This document shows positions 27,312 to 38,089 of a stretch of DNA of 54,600 nucleotides, piece by piece. Within the stretch, counting starts at the first letter, position 1; each line of letters opens with the position of its first letter. Below the pieces are notes generated by a model that made no database searches, had not been told where the DNA came from, and saw only the letters and a list, made by a program, of their open reading frames with translations. The DNA is from Blastococcus sp. TF02A-26. Lineage in GTDB: Bacteria > Actinomycetota > Actinomycetes > Mycobacteriales > Geodermatophilaceae. The stretch covers positions 1-54,600 of the forward strand of contig NZ_QOHG01000027.1 of assembly GCF_003319125.1 (NCBI RefSeq). The letters are read 5' to 3'. The position numbers and the translations under genes were made by a program.

Positions 27312-27335
27312 CGGGCGACGGTAGCCTGTGGAACC
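27312..27335. promoter_or_regulatory. Overlapping divergent promoters for the phospholipase and lysC
   Basis: Only 24 bases separate the two GTG starts. TAGCCT (27322-27327) is 8 bases before lysC and TACCGT (27323-27318, minus strand) is 6 bases before the phospholipase. The two -10 elements share bases, so RNA polymerase can occupy only one direction at a time. Both transcripts would be leaderless. Confidence 0.5.
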
Positions 27336-29635
<2,300 letters not shown>

Positions 29636-29638
<3 letters not shown>

Positions 29639-29684
29639 GCGGAGTCGCTCGAGTGCAGGAAGCGCACTCGAGCGACTCCGTTCA
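29636..29684. terminator. Family-B palindrome copy 1, bidirectional terminator holding both stop codons
   Basis: CGGAGTCGCTCGAGTGC (29640-29656) pairs perfectly with 29664-29680 around a 7-base loop. The stem extends to 21 pairs, with one G-T wobble, through TGAG and TTCA. The asd stop (29636-29638) and the S9 peptidase stop (29682-29684, minus strand) are the two ends of the stem. A near-identical element lies at 51283-51331. Confidence 0.8.
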
Positions 29685-31475
29685 GGGCTGCACGTGGCGG
29701 AGCGCGAAGTCCAGCGCCAGCTCGACCTGGCGGATCGTCTCCTCGATCACCAGCGAGCCGTGGCCGGCGTCGAACCGGTACACCTCGTGCGGCTTCCCGA
29801 GGCGCTCGAGCTCGCCCAGGTAGTTGTCGATCTGCCGGATCGGGCAGCGCGGGTCGTTGGCGCCGGCCACGACCAGCACCGGCGCCCGCACGGACTCGAC
29901 GTAGGTGATGGGGGAGGACCGCACGTACACGTCGCGCACCTCGTCCGGTGAGCCACCGAACAGCGCCCGGTCGTAGGCCCGCAGACCCTCCATCTCGTCC
30001 TCGTAGGCGGCGAGGTAGTCGGCCACCGGCACCTCGGCGATCCCGGCCGCCCACCGCTCCGGCTGCGTCCCGAGGCCGAGCAGGGTGAGGAACCCGCCCC
30101 ACGAGCCGCCGCTGATCAGCGCCCGCGACGGGTCGAGGAAGCCCTCGGCGACCAGCGCGTCGTAGACCGCCGCGACGTCCTCCAGCTCCGTCGGGCCGGG
30201 CCGGCCGGTCAGCGCGTCCCGCCAGGCGCTGCCGTAGCCGGTGGAGCCGCGGTAGTTGACGTGCACGACCGCGTAGCCGGCGTCCACGTAGGCGGCCCGT
30301 CGGGCGCGGTAGGAGTCGTCGTCGGCCGCCTCGGGGCCGCCGTGCACCAGGAACGCGGTCGCGTACGGCGCCTCACCCGCAGGCCGGACGACCAGCGCGT
30401 GGATGTCGCCGCCCGGGCCGGGCACCCAGCGGTCCTCCACCGGGTAGGCCGCCGGGGGCTCCTCGCCCGGCGCGGCCAGCACGACCGGACCGTCGGCCCG
30501 GCGGATCACCGGCGGCAGTTCGGCCGACGACCAGGCCAGCTCCACGGTCCCGTCCGGGCGCGCGGTCGCCCCCCGGACGACGCCCCGCGGGGTCTCCAGC
30601 TGCTCCAGGGCGCCCGTGGCCAGGTCGTAGCGGTAGACCTCGCTCCGGGCGGCGTGGTCGTGGCCCACCAGCAGCGCCGACCCGTCGGGGTACCAGCCGG
30701 CGGTGACGTCGCCGGGCAGGTCCAGCACGATCTCGGTCTCGGTGTCGGCCTCGACGTCCCAGACCAGCAGCTCCTCGCGGCCGCGCCGCTCGTGCCCGAC
30801 GAGCAGCCGCCGGTCGCCGGCCAGCGGGGCGAACTCCAGGGCGTGCAGGCCGCGGCCCTCGCCGTCCCACTTCTCCGCGACGACGGAGTCGTCCGCCGTC
30901 CGCAGCACCCGCAGTGCCGGGTAGCGGGGGTCGCCGTGCTCCGAGTGCGAGACGACCAGCAGGTCCTCGTCGTAGGTCAGCGCGTCGACCGAGGCGGGAT
31001 CGGCGTGCCGGTAGAGCACCCGCGGGGTGCCGCCGACCGGGGCCAGCCAGAGCTCGCTGCCGTCGTCGGTGGAGCGGCCGACCGCGACCACGCTGTCGCC
31101 GATCTCCAGACCGGCGGGATAGGCCGGCCCGACCTCGGGCAGCGCGACCCGGTCCTCACCGCCGGCGAACGGCTGCACCATCCAGACGCCGAACTCGTCG
31201 CCGTCGGTGTCGGCGAACCACCAGATCGTCTCGCCGTCGGGGGAGAGGGTGCCGATGAGCGTGCCGTTGGGCCGGTCGGTGGCCTGCCGGTGGACGTCGG
31301 TCGTGCGGTCCCAGGCGTACTGCTCGACGACGCCGCTGACGTCGGAGGCGTACAGGTTGCGGTGCGGCGCCTCCAGCGCCCAGTCCGGCAGGCTCACCCG
31401 CGGGGCGCGGAACCGGGCCTGCCAGCGGGCGGTGACCTCCGGGGGGAGGACGGGGGACGGCGGAGAGGCGCTCAC
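29682..31475 (-). CDS. Prolyl oligopeptidase-family (S9) serine peptidase
   Basis: A 597-residue cytosolic peptidase. Residues about 40-340 are beta-propeller-like repeats; the C-terminal alpha/beta hydrolase domain (about 345-597) carries the triad: Ser in ISGGSWGGFL, Asp in AGANDPRCP and His in DAGHGSLV. The phrases FLVHGGPEA and HVNYRGSTGYGSAWRDAL are S9C acylaminoacyl-peptidase-like. The GTG start lies 4 bases after the stop of the CNNM gene, so the three genes form an operon on the minus strand. It likely trims oligopeptides. The stop lies in the family-B palindrome. Confidence 0.88.
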   Translation of the reverse strand: MSASPPSPVLPPEVTARWQARFRAPRVSLPDWALEAPHRNLYASDVSGVVEQYAWDRTTDVHRQATDRPNGTLIGTLSPDGETIWWFADTDGDEFGVWMVQPFAGGEDRVALPEVGPAYPAGLEIGDSVVAVGRSTDDGSELWLAPVGGTPRVLYRHADPASVDALTYDEDLLVVSHSEHGDPRYPALRVLRTADDSVVAEKWDGEGRGLHALEFAPLAGDRRLLVGHERRGREELLVWDVEADTETEIVLDLPGDVTAGWYPDGSALLVGHDHAARSEVYRYDLATGALEQLETPRGVVRGATARPDGTVELAWSSAELPPVIRRADGPVVLAAPGEEPPAAYPVEDRWVPGPGGDIHALVVRPAGEAPYATAFLVHGGPEAADDDSYRARRAAYVDAGYAVVHVNYRGSTGYGSAWRDALTGRPGPTELEDVAAVYDALVAEGFLDPSRALISGGSWGGFLTLLGLGTQPERWAAGIAEVPVADYLAAYEDEMEGLRAYDRALFGGSPDEVRDVYVRSSPITYVESVRAPVLVVAGANDPRCPIRQIDNYLGELERLGKPHEVYRFDAGHGSLVIEETIRQVELALDFALRHVQP

Positions 31476-31479
31476 CGGC

Positions 31480-32565
31480 TCATCTTCCCCCGGCGCCGGC
31501 TCCCGCCTCCGTGCCGGTCCCGGCCGCCTGCAGGTCGGCGGCGGCGTCGCGGACGTCGCCGATGAGCAGTTCCAGCACGTCCTCCAGCGCCACCACCCCG
31601 GCCGGGTCGGCGAGCGGGCCGACGACGCCCAGGTGAGCTCCCTGGGTGCGCATCTCGGCGAGGACGTCGGGCAGCGTGCTCCCGGGGGCCAGCGGCACGA
31701 GGGGGACGACGCTGTCGTCGGGCATCGGCCGGTCCCGCGCCTCGCCCTCGACGCCGAGCGCGTCCTTGACGTGCACGAACCCGGCCAGGGCGCCGTCGTC
31801 GCCGCGGACGGGGTAGCGGCTGAACCCGTGCTCGGCGACGACCGCCTCCAGCTCCCGCGGCGTCGTGGCCCGCGGGACGGTCACCACGTCCGCCATCGGC
31901 ATGAGCACGTCCTCGACCGCGTGCTGCTCGAAGGTGAGCGCCCCGGCGGCGAGCTCACCGACCTCGCGGCCGAGCCGGCCCTCCTTGCGGGACTGCGTGA
32001 TCATCGACCGGATCTCGGCCTCGTCGAAGCTGGCCGCCACCTCGTCGGTGGGGGTCACCCCGAACAGCCGCACGAAGGCGTTCGCCGTCGTGTTGAAGAA
32101 CCAGATGACCGGGGTCAGCAGGCGGGCGAACGCGGCCAGCGGCGGCCCCAGGACCAGCGCGGCACGGTCGGGCCCGGCGATGGTGATGTTCTTCGGCACC
32201 ATCTCGCCGAGCACCATGTGCAGCACCGTCACCAGCGACAGCGCGATGACCAGCGCGATCGGGTGCAGCAGGCCCTCCGGCACACCGACGGCCTCCATCG
32301 GCTTCTCGATGAGGTGCGCGACGGCCGGTTCGCCGACCGCGCCCAGGCCCAGCGAGCACAGCGTGATGCCCAGCTGGGCGGCGGCCATCATCTTCGAGAC
32401 GTTCCGCAGGGCGGCGAGCGTCTTGACCGCCCGCGCCGAGCCGGCCTCCGCGCGCGGCTCCAGCTGGTCGGCCCGCACGGAGACCAGCGCGAACTCCGCG
32501 GCCACGAAGAAGGCGTTGCCCAGCAGCAGCGCGACCAGGACGAGCAGGCTGACGGCGTCGCTCAT
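31480..32565 (-). CDS. CNNM/CBS-domain membrane protein (hemolysin/CorC family)
   Basis: A 361-residue protein. A CNNM (DUF21) membrane domain occupies about 1-190, with the conserved FFVAAEFALVSVR and GEMVPKNITIA segments, and a pair of CBS domains about 210-340. The C-terminal CorC/HlyC transporter-associated domain is absent, unlike in the upstream paralogue. The family is linked to Mg2+/Co2+ transport; the hemolysin name is historical. The ATG overlaps the upstream stop by four bases (ATGA). Confidence 0.88.
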   Translation of the reverse strand: MSDAVSLLVLVALLLGNAFFVAAEFALVSVRADQLEPRAEAGSARAVKTLAALRNVSKMMAAAQLGITLCSLGLGAVGEPAVAHLIEKPMEAVGVPEGLLHPIALVIALSLVTVLHMVLGEMVPKNITIAGPDRAALVLGPPLAAFARLLTPVIWFFNTTANAFVRLFGVTPTDEVAASFDEAEIRSMITQSRKEGRLGREVGELAAGALTFEQHAVEDVLMPMADVVTVPRATTPRELEAVVAEHGFSRYPVRGDDGALAGFVHVKDALGVEGEARDRPMPDDSVVPLVPLAPGSTLPDVLAEMRTQGAHLGVVGPLADPAGVVALEDVLELLIGDVRDAAADLQAAGTGTEAGAGAGGR

Positions 32566-33890
32566 GCCGCCACCTCCGCCGTCTCGTCGGAGGCCGGCTC
32601 CGGCACCCGTTCGGCCCGCACCCGGGCCACGCGCCGCCCGTCCAGCGTCTCCACGGTGAGGCAGGCGCCGGGCACGCCCACCCGGTCACCGACCTCCGGG
32701 AGCCGCTGCAGCTGCTCGGTGAGGAAGCCCGCGAGGGTCTCGTAGCGCCCCTCCGGGATGTCGATCCCGGTGCGGTCGAGCACCTCGTCGGGACGCAGCA
32801 GGCCCGACAGCAGCCAGAGGTCCTCGTCGACGCGGCGGGCGGTGCGCAGCGGCTGGTCCGTCTCGTCGGTGATCTCGCCGACCAGCTCCTCCACGATGTC
32901 CTCCAGGGTCACCAGGCCGTGCGTGGCGCCCCACTCGTCGACCACCAGGGCCACCTGCAGGCCCTGCTCGCGCAGCAGGTCGAGCAGGCGCTCGAGGTGC
33001 AGCGAGGAGGGCACCGCCAGCAGCGGTGCCGCGAGCTCCGCGGCCGTCCGCCGGTCGCGCTCGGCCTCCGGGACGGCGACGGCGTGCTTCACGTGCACGA
33101 TGCCGGTCACCTCGTCGAGATCGGAGCCGTAGACGGGGAAGCGTGAGTTGCCGGACTCGGTCGCGGCCCGGATCACCTCGGCGGCGGTCGCGCGGGAGCT
33201 GACCGTCCACAGCCGGGTCCGGGGCGTCATGACGTCGGTGGCGTACTTCTGCCGCAGGTCCAGCGACCGGGTGAGCAGCCGGGCGGCCACGGGGGAGAGG
33301 TCGCCCTCCTCGGCCGAGCGACGCGCGACCGCGGCCAGCTCCTCGGCGCCGCGGGCGGAGTCGAGCTCCTCCTTGGGCTCGAAGCCCAGGCGCCGCACGA
33401 TGGCGTTGGCCAGCCGCTGCAGGGAGTTGACGATCCAGCCGGTGGCCGTGGTGAAGGCCCGCATCCCGGGGGCCACGACGGCGGCGACCTTGAGCGGGTT
33501 GGCGATCGCCAGGTTCTTCGGGCCGAGCTCGCCGAGCCACATCTGCAGGGCGGTCGCGAGGGCAATCGCCAGCCCGTAGGACACGCCGTGCAGGGCCCCC
33601 TCGGGCAGCCCCGCCGCCTCGAGCGGGCCGCGGAGCAACTGGCCGAGGGCCGGCTCGGCCAGGAAGCCGACGATCAGCGTGGTGATCGTGATGCCCAGCT
33701 GGGCGGCCGAGAGCTGCGTGGACAGGCTCTTCAGCGCCGTCACGACGCCGCCGGCGCCCCGGTTCCCGGCCTGGGCGGCCTCCTCGGCGCGACCGCGGTC
33801 GACCGTCGTCAGGGAGAACTCAGCAGCGACGAAGAAGCCGGTCGCCACGGTGAGCAGCACGGCGGCGAGGAGGAGCAACCACTCGGTCAT
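32562..33890 (-). CDS. CNNM/CBS/CorC-domain membrane protein (hemolysin family)
   Basis: A 442-residue protein with a CNNM membrane domain (about 1-195; FFVAAEFSLTTVDRGRAE and GELGPKNLAIANP), a CBS pair (about 215-340; FPVYGSDLDEVTGIVHVK and HGLVTLEDIVEELVGEI) and a C-terminal CorC/HlyC domain (about 350-430). It is the full-length partner of the shorter neighbour; such tandem pairs are common in actinobacteria and may form heterodimers in Mg2+ homeostasis. The ATG has GGGAGCC upstream. It starts about 90 bases downstream of the tRNA gene on the same strand, separated from it by a terminator. Confidence 0.9.
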   Translation of the reverse strand: MTEWLLLLAAVLLTVATGFFVAAEFSLTTVDRGRAEEAAQAGNRGAGGVVTALKSLSTQLSAAQLGITITTLIVGFLAEPALGQLLRGPLEAAGLPEGALHGVSYGLAIALATALQMWLGELGPKNLAIANPLKVAAVVAPGMRAFTTATGWIVNSLQRLANAIVRRLGFEPKEELDSARGAEELAAVARRSAEEGDLSPVAARLLTRSLDLRQKYATDVMTPRTRLWTVSSRATAAEVIRAATESGNSRFPVYGSDLDEVTGIVHVKHAVAVPEAERDRRTAAELAAPLLAVPSSLHLERLLDLLREQGLQVALVVDEWGATHGLVTLEDIVEELVGEITDETDQPLRTARRVDEDLWLLSGLLRPDEVLDRTGIDIPEGRYETLAGFLTEQLQRLPEVGDRVGVPGACLTVETLDGRRVARVRAERVPEPASDETAEVAA

Positions 33891-33947
33891 CGGGCTCCCG
33901 AGTGCCCCCTGCGGCGGTCTCCCAACCGGACCGGCCCCGGAAACGGG

Positions 33948-33975
33948 TCAGGGGCCGCCTTCCGGCGGCCCCTGA
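33948..33975 (-). terminator. 12-bp hairpin terminator after tRNA-Pro
   Basis: TCAGGGGCCGCC (33948-33959) pairs perfectly with 33964-33975 around a TTCC loop, 2 bases beyond the tRNA CCA end. It separates the tRNA from the CNNM operon. Confidence 0.75.
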
Positions 33976-33977
33976 AC

Positions 33978-34054
33978 TGGTCGGGGTGACAGGATTTGAA
34001 CCTGCGGCCTCGTCGTCCCGAACGACGCGCGCTACCAAGCTGCGCCACACCCCG
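33978..34054 (-). tRNA. tRNA-Pro (anticodon CGG)
   Basis: On the minus strand the cloverleaf folds completely: acceptor CGGGGTG/CACCCCG, D-stem GCGC/GCGC, anticodon stem CGTCG/CGACG with loop TTCGGGA (anticodon CGG, reading CCG), and T-stem GCAGG/CCTGT with TTCAAAT. The discriminator is A, and CCA (33980-33978) is encoded. It reads the CCG proline codon favoured in this high-GC genome. Its position beside the metallophosphoesterase and ponA2 matches the locus in related actinobacteria. Confidence 0.95.
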
Positions 34055-34106
34055 AGGCGTGCGGCGACCACTCTACCGCCCGTCCCGGGGCGGCCCGGCG
34101 GCGGGC

Positions 34107-35018
34107 TCAGGCGGGGCGGGCGGTGAGCGTCAGCAGGGTCGCCTCGGGCGGGCAGGCGAAGCGGACAGGGGCGTACGGGCTGGTGCCCAGCCCCGCCGAG
34201 ACGTGCATCCAGGTGCCGTTGGGCCGCTCCGCCGACGGCACCGTCCAACGGCTCACCCACCGGACCCGGGCGCGGTCCAGGCCGCAGTTGGTGACCAGTG
34301 CGCCGTAGCCGGGCACCCGCAGCTGCCCGCCGTGGGTGTGGCCGGAGAGCAGCAGGTCGTAGCCGTCGGCGGCGAACCGGTCGAGCACCCGCGGCTCGGG
34401 GGCGTGCACCAGGCCGATGCGCAGGTCGGCGGTCGGGTCGGCCGGGCCGGCCACGTCGTCGTAGCGGTCCCGCTTGAGGTGCGGGTCGTCCACCCCGGCG
34501 AACACGATGCGCCGCCCGTCGACGACGAGCTCGCCGCGGGCGTTGGTGAGGTCCAGCCAGCCGCGGGCGGTGAAGCCGTCGCGCAGGTCACGCCAGGGGA
34601 GGGCGTCGCCCAGCACCCGCTTGTGCTTCTTCTTGAAGTACTTGAGCGGGTTCTTCGGCTTGGGCGCGTAGTAGTCGTTGGACGACGTCACGAAGGCGCC
34701 GGGCACGTCGAGCAGCCCGTCGAGGGCGCGCAGCGTCGGTGCGACGGCGTCCTGACCGGCGAGGTTGTCCCCGGTGTCGATCACCAGGTGCGGCCGCAGC
34801 CCGGCGAGCCCGGCCAGCCACTCCTGCTTGGAGCGCTGCCCGGCGGTCATGTGGATGTCGGAGACGTGCAGCAGCCGCAGCGGCGCGGACCCGGGGGCGA
34901 GGACCGGGACGTCGAAGCGGCGCAGCGTCCAGCGGGTCCGCTCGTAGAGGCCGGCGTAGCCGAGCGTGGCCGCTCCGGAGGCGAGCGCCACGGCGGGGGC
35001 GACGGTGTACCAGCGCAT
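34107..35018 (-). CDS. Calcineurin-like metallophosphoesterase (Rv3683-like)
   Basis: A 303-residue protein with one N-terminal membrane anchor (about 4-24) and a metallophosphoesterase domain. Metal-binding motifs are visible: D54-x-H56 (HVSDIHMT), G-D84-N85 (DTGDNLAG), an N-D pair in TSSNDYYAP replacing the usual GNHD, and GHTHGGQLRVPG. The lysine-rich stretch LKYFKKKHKR in the middle is unusual and may contact membrane or nucleic acid. It is the neighbour of ponA2 in M. tuberculosis too (Rv3683), which suggests an envelope role. ATG 35018 is 8 bases after TACCCT (35032-35027). Confidence 0.88.
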   Translation of the reverse strand: MRWYTVAPAVALASGAATLGYAGLYERTRWTLRRFDVPVLAPGSAPLRLLHVSDIHMTAGQRSKQEWLAGLAGLRPHLVIDTGDNLAGQDAVAPTLRALDGLLDVPGAFVTSSNDYYAPKPKNPLKYFKKKHKRVLGDALPWRDLRDGFTARGWLDLTNARGELVVDGRRIVFAGVDDPHLKRDRYDDVAGPADPTADLRIGLVHAPEPRVLDRFAADGYDLLLSGHTHGGQLRVPGYGALVTNCGLDRARVRWVSRWTVPSAERPNGTWMHVSAGLGTSPYAPVRFACPPEATLLTLTARPA

Positions 35019-35071
35019 GTCCAGCCAGGGTACGGGGCCGGGGCGGAGGGCGGCCGTGTCACGCTGAGCAG
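35019..35071. promoter_or_regulatory. Divergent leaderless promoters, metallophosphoesterase and YqeY gene
   Basis: On the minus strand TACCCT (35032-35027) is 8 bases before the ATG at 35018. On the plus strand CACGCT (35060-35065) is 6 bases before GTG 35072. Neither gene has a ribosome-binding site. Confidence 0.4.
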
Positions 35072-35527
35072 GTGTCCGACGCCCTGAAGAGCCGGCTCCG
35101 TGCCGACCTCACCACCGCCATGAAGGCCCGCGACGAGCTGCGCACCGCCACGCTGCGGATGGTGCTCGCGGCGATCAGCGCCGAGGAGGTCGCCGGCAAG
35201 GAGGCGCGGGAGCTCTCCGACGACGAGGTGCAGGCCGTGGTCCGCCGGGAGGCCAAGAAGCGCCGGGAGGCCGCCGAGGCCTTCGGTGGCGCGGGCCGCA
35301 CCCAGCAGGCCGAGCGGGAGCGCGCCGAGGAGGGCGTCCTCGCCGACTACCTGCCCGCGCAGCTGGAGGACGCCGACCTGGCCGCGCTGGTCGCCGACGT
35401 CATCACCACGACCGGCGCCTCCGGCATGAAGGACATGGGCCGGGTCATGGGCGCCGCGACCGCCGCGGTGGCCGGCCGGGCCGAGGGCTCGCGCGTGGCC
35501 GCGGAGGTCCGCCGCCAGCTCGGCTGA
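35072..35527 (+). CDS. GatB/YqeY domain protein
   Basis: A 151-residue YqeY family protein: LKSRLRADLTTAMKARDELRTATLRMVLAAI, then LADYLPAQL, and a C-terminal GatB-tail fold including TGASGMKDMGRVMGA. The tail domain resembles the tRNA-binding end of GatB, and YqeY proteins are thought to bind tRNA or tRNA synthetases; the exact role is unresolved. It often lies beside the metallophosphoesterase and PBP genes in actinobacteria, as here. It ends at a hairpin shared with the convergent ponA gene. Confidence 0.9.
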   Translation: MSDALKSRLRADLTTAMKARDELRTATLRMVLAAISAEEVAGKEARELSDDEVQAVVRREAKKRREAAEAFGGAGRTQQAERERAEEGVLADYLPAQLEDADLAALVADVITTTGASGMKDMGRVMGAATAAVAGRAEGSRVAAEVRRQLG

Positions 35528-35566
35528 CCGTCACGGCGCCGACCAGCTGTCGGTCCCTGGAACGAC

Positions 35567-35601
35567 CGCGCGCCCCCGCCGGTGTCCGGCAGGGGCGCGC
35601 G
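35567..35601. terminator. Bidirectional hairpin between the YqeY gene and ponA2
   Basis: CGCGCGCCCCCGCCGG (35567-35582) pairs with 35586-35601 with one mismatch around a 3-base loop. It lies between convergent stops at 35527 and 35624. Confidence 0.7.
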
Positions 35602-35623
35602 AGGTGGTGCAGTGCGGTGCGGC

Positions 35624-38047
35624 TCAGTCGCCGCCCTCCCCTTCGGGACCGGGGGCCGTGCTGCCGGGAGCGGGTCCACCCGGACCGGGAGCGGGGCCAC
35701 CGGGACCCGGGGCCGGGCCACCGCCGCCGCCGGGACCTCCACCGCCGGGTGCCGGGGACGACGGGGAGGCCGGGCCCGGCGCCGGCTGCGGAGCGGGCTC
35801 GACGTACTGCGAGCCGTTGCTGACCTGGATGGTCACGACCTGGTCCTCGATGGCGCGGGCGCCCGCCGGCGGGTTGGTCCCGACGACGGTGCCCTGCGGC
35901 CGGTCGCTGTCCACCGACGCGGTCTCGAAGCGCAGGCCGGCCGACGTCATCGCCTGCTGACAGCCGCTGACGGTCGAGCAGCCGGGCACCTCGCGGGTGT
36001 TGCCGTTCTGGACGACCGGGTCGGCCGGTGGGAAGGGCACCATCGGCTGCCCGGTGAGGATCGGCGCCATCGCGTCGCGCCAGATCGTGGCGCCCTTGCC
36101 GCCACCGAAGCCGCCGACGTCCTGGTTCTGCTTGGGGTTGAGCACCATCACGCTGGCGGTGTACTGCGGCGTGTAGCCGACGAAGGCCACCGAGAAGTTG
36201 CTCTGCGAGGTACCGGTCTTGCCGGCGATCTGGTGGCCGGGGATGTAGGCCCGGGACGCGGTCTGCCCGGAGAAGCCGGGCTCGACGTCCTTGCGCAGCA
36301 TCTGGTTCAGCGTGGTGGCGACGCCCGGCGGGATCGCCTGCGCGGTGCAGTTGTCGTCCTTCACCACCGGCTCCCCGTCCTCGCCGAGCAACGGCTCGCC
36401 GTTGCGGTCGAGGATGGCGACGACCGGGGTCGGGTCGCACTGGGTGCCGTTGGCCGCCAGCGTGCTGTAGGCGCTGGCGAGGTCGAGCGGGCTGGTCGCC
36501 TCCGGGCCGAGGGTGAACGAGCCGCGGTTCTCCTCGATGATCTGGTCGGCGGGGGTGGACACGAAGTTCATGCCCATCCGCTCGGCCACGCGGACCGGAC
36601 CCTCGACGCTGCCCAGGGCGTCCTCGAGGGCGAGGAAGTAGGTGTTCGAGGACATGTAGAGCGCGCGCTCCATGTCCAGCGTCGACGGGTAGTTGCCGGC
36701 GTTGCGCACGCAGTACATCCCGCCGGTGTTCCGGCCCTCGCACGGGCCGCGGTAGACCCGCGAGACGTAGGGCTCGCCGGTCGTCAGCGTGAAGTACTGC
36801 GAGAAGCCGCGCTCCAGCGCCGCGGCCGCGGTGAACGTCTTGTACGTCGAGCCCGCGCCCTGGCTGTACGCGGTGTTGAGCACGACCGACTCGCACTCGG
36901 GGCGGGTCGCGTCGCAGCCGAACACGCGGTTCACGCTCATCGCCAGGACGTGGCCGGTGCCGGGCTCGACGTTGGTGTACATGGCGGCCAGCGGGTCGCC
37001 CATCGGGAGGGTGTTGAGCACCGCCTGGTCACCCGCGGCCTGCATGTCCGGCCGCAGCGTCGTCTGGATGGTCAGGCCACCGCTGCGGATCTGCTGGTCG
37101 GTCAGCCCCAGGGTGCCGGTCAGGTACTGCTCGAGGTAGGCGCAGAAGAAGCCGCCGATCGCGGCGTCGACGCAGTTGTTCGGCGGGGACTGCCCCTCGA
37201 CGACCTCCACGGGGGTGCCCGCGACGGCGTCGTAGTCGGCCTGCTCGATGTAGCCCTGGTCGAGCATCCGGCTCAGGACCTCGTCGCGGCGCTCCCGCGC
37301 GGCGTCCGGGTTGTTGATCGGGTCGTCGTTCGTGGGGCTCTGCACGAGCCCGGCGAGCATCGCCGCCTGCGGCAGCGTCAGGTCGATCGCGTTGACGCTG
37401 AAGTACTTCTGCGCGGCGGCCTGGATGCCGTAAGCGCCCTCGCCGAAGTACACGATGTTCAGGTAGCGGGTGAGGATCTCGTCCTTGCTGTAGGTCTCCT
37501 CGAGGGCCAGCGCCAGCCGCGCCTCGCGCAGCTTGCGCGAGATGCCGGCCGCGCCGTCCTGCTCGCGGGCCGCCTCGATCTCCTCCGCGCTGTCGGCGGT
37601 CTCGATCAGCGTCTGCTTGACCAGCTGCTGGGTGATCGTCGAGCCGCCCTCCTCCACGCTGCCGGCGGCGACGTTGGTCACCAGCGCGCGCAGCGTGCCC
37701 TGCACGTCGAGGCCGTTGTGCCGGAAGAACCGCGAGTCCTCGATGGCGACCAGCGCGTCCTTCATCACCGGCGCGATCTGGTCGCCCGTCACCACGGTGC
37801 GGTTGTTCTCGTAGAACATCGTGATGAGGGAGCCGTCGGCGGCCAGCACCCGGCTGTTGCCGGCGGGTGTGGCATCGGTGAGCTCGACCGGCAGCGCGTC
37901 CAGCAGGGTCGCGGAGTTCCGCGCCGCCAGGCCGGTGCCACCGACGAAGGGCAGCAGCATGCCGGCCAGCAGGGCGCCGGCCAGGACGATGGTCCCCGCG
38001 AGCTTCGCCAGGACGACGGAGCGCGAGGGGGCGGTGGTAGTCGACAT
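35624..38047 (-). CDS. ponA2: Bifunctional class A penicillin-binding protein (PonA2-like) with PASTA domain
   Basis: An 807-residue peptidoglycan glycosyltransferase/transpeptidase. It has an N-terminal anchor (about 11-35), a GT51 domain (about 65-240; EDSRFFRHNGLD, GGSTITQQLVKQ), and a transpeptidase with S400-x-x-K403 (GSTYKTF), S466-x-N468 and K610-T-G. One PASTA domain (about 680-755) precedes a Pro/Gly-rich tail encoded by repetitive DNA. Paired cysteines in the transpeptidase region (GCDATRPEC, PCEGRNTGGMYC) suggest disulfides outside the membrane. The PASTA domain and the neighbours (metallophosphoesterase, ArsA pair) match mycobacterial PonA2. ATG 38047 is 8 bases after TACATT (38061-38056), so it can be transcribed apart from the ArsA genes. 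Confidence 0.9.
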   Translation of the reverse strand: MSTTTAPSRSVVLAKLAGTIVLAGALLAGMLLPFVGGTGLAARNSATLLDALPVELTDATPAGNSRVLAADGSLITMFYENNRTVVTGDQIAPVMKDALVAIEDSRFFRHNGLDVQGTLRALVTNVAAGSVEEGGSTITQQLVKQTLIETADSAEEIEAAREQDGAAGISRKLREARLALALEETYSKDEILTRYLNIVYFGEGAYGIQAAAQKYFSVNAIDLTLPQAAMLAGLVQSPTNDDPINNPDAARERRDEVLSRMLDQGYIEQADYDAVAGTPVEVVEGQSPPNNCVDAAIGGFFCAYLEQYLTGTLGLTDQQIRSGGLTIQTTLRPDMQAAGDQAVLNTLPMGDPLAAMYTNVEPGTGHVLAMSVNRVFGCDATRPECESVVLNTAYSQGAGSTYKTFTAAAALERGFSQYFTLTTGEPYVSRVYRGPCEGRNTGGMYCVRNAGNYPSTLDMERALYMSSNTYFLALEDALGSVEGPVRVAERMGMNFVSTPADQIIEENRGSFTLGPEATSPLDLASAYSTLAANGTQCDPTPVVAILDRNGEPLLGEDGEPVVKDDNCTAQAIPPGVATTLNQMLRKDVEPGFSGQTASRAYIPGHQIAGKTGTSQSNFSVAFVGYTPQYTASVMVLNPKQNQDVGGFGGGKGATIWRDAMAPILTGQPMVPFPPADPVVQNGNTREVPGCSTVSGCQQAMTSAGLRFETASVDSDRPQGTVVGTNPPAGARAIEDQVVTIQVSNGSQYVEPAPQPAPGPASPSSPAPGGGGPGGGGGPAPGPGGPAPGPGGPAPGSTAPGPEGEGGD

Positions 38048-38055
38048 CGCCGTCG

Positions 38056-38061
38056 AATGTA
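38056..38061 (-). promoter_or_regulatory. -10 element for ponA2
   Basis: TACATT on the minus strand ends 8 bases before the ponA2 ATG, in the 42-base gap after the second ArsA gene. No ribosome-binding site is present. Confidence 0.45.
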
Positions 38062-38089
38062 CGGTGCCGCGCCGCCGCCTCGGGACGGA

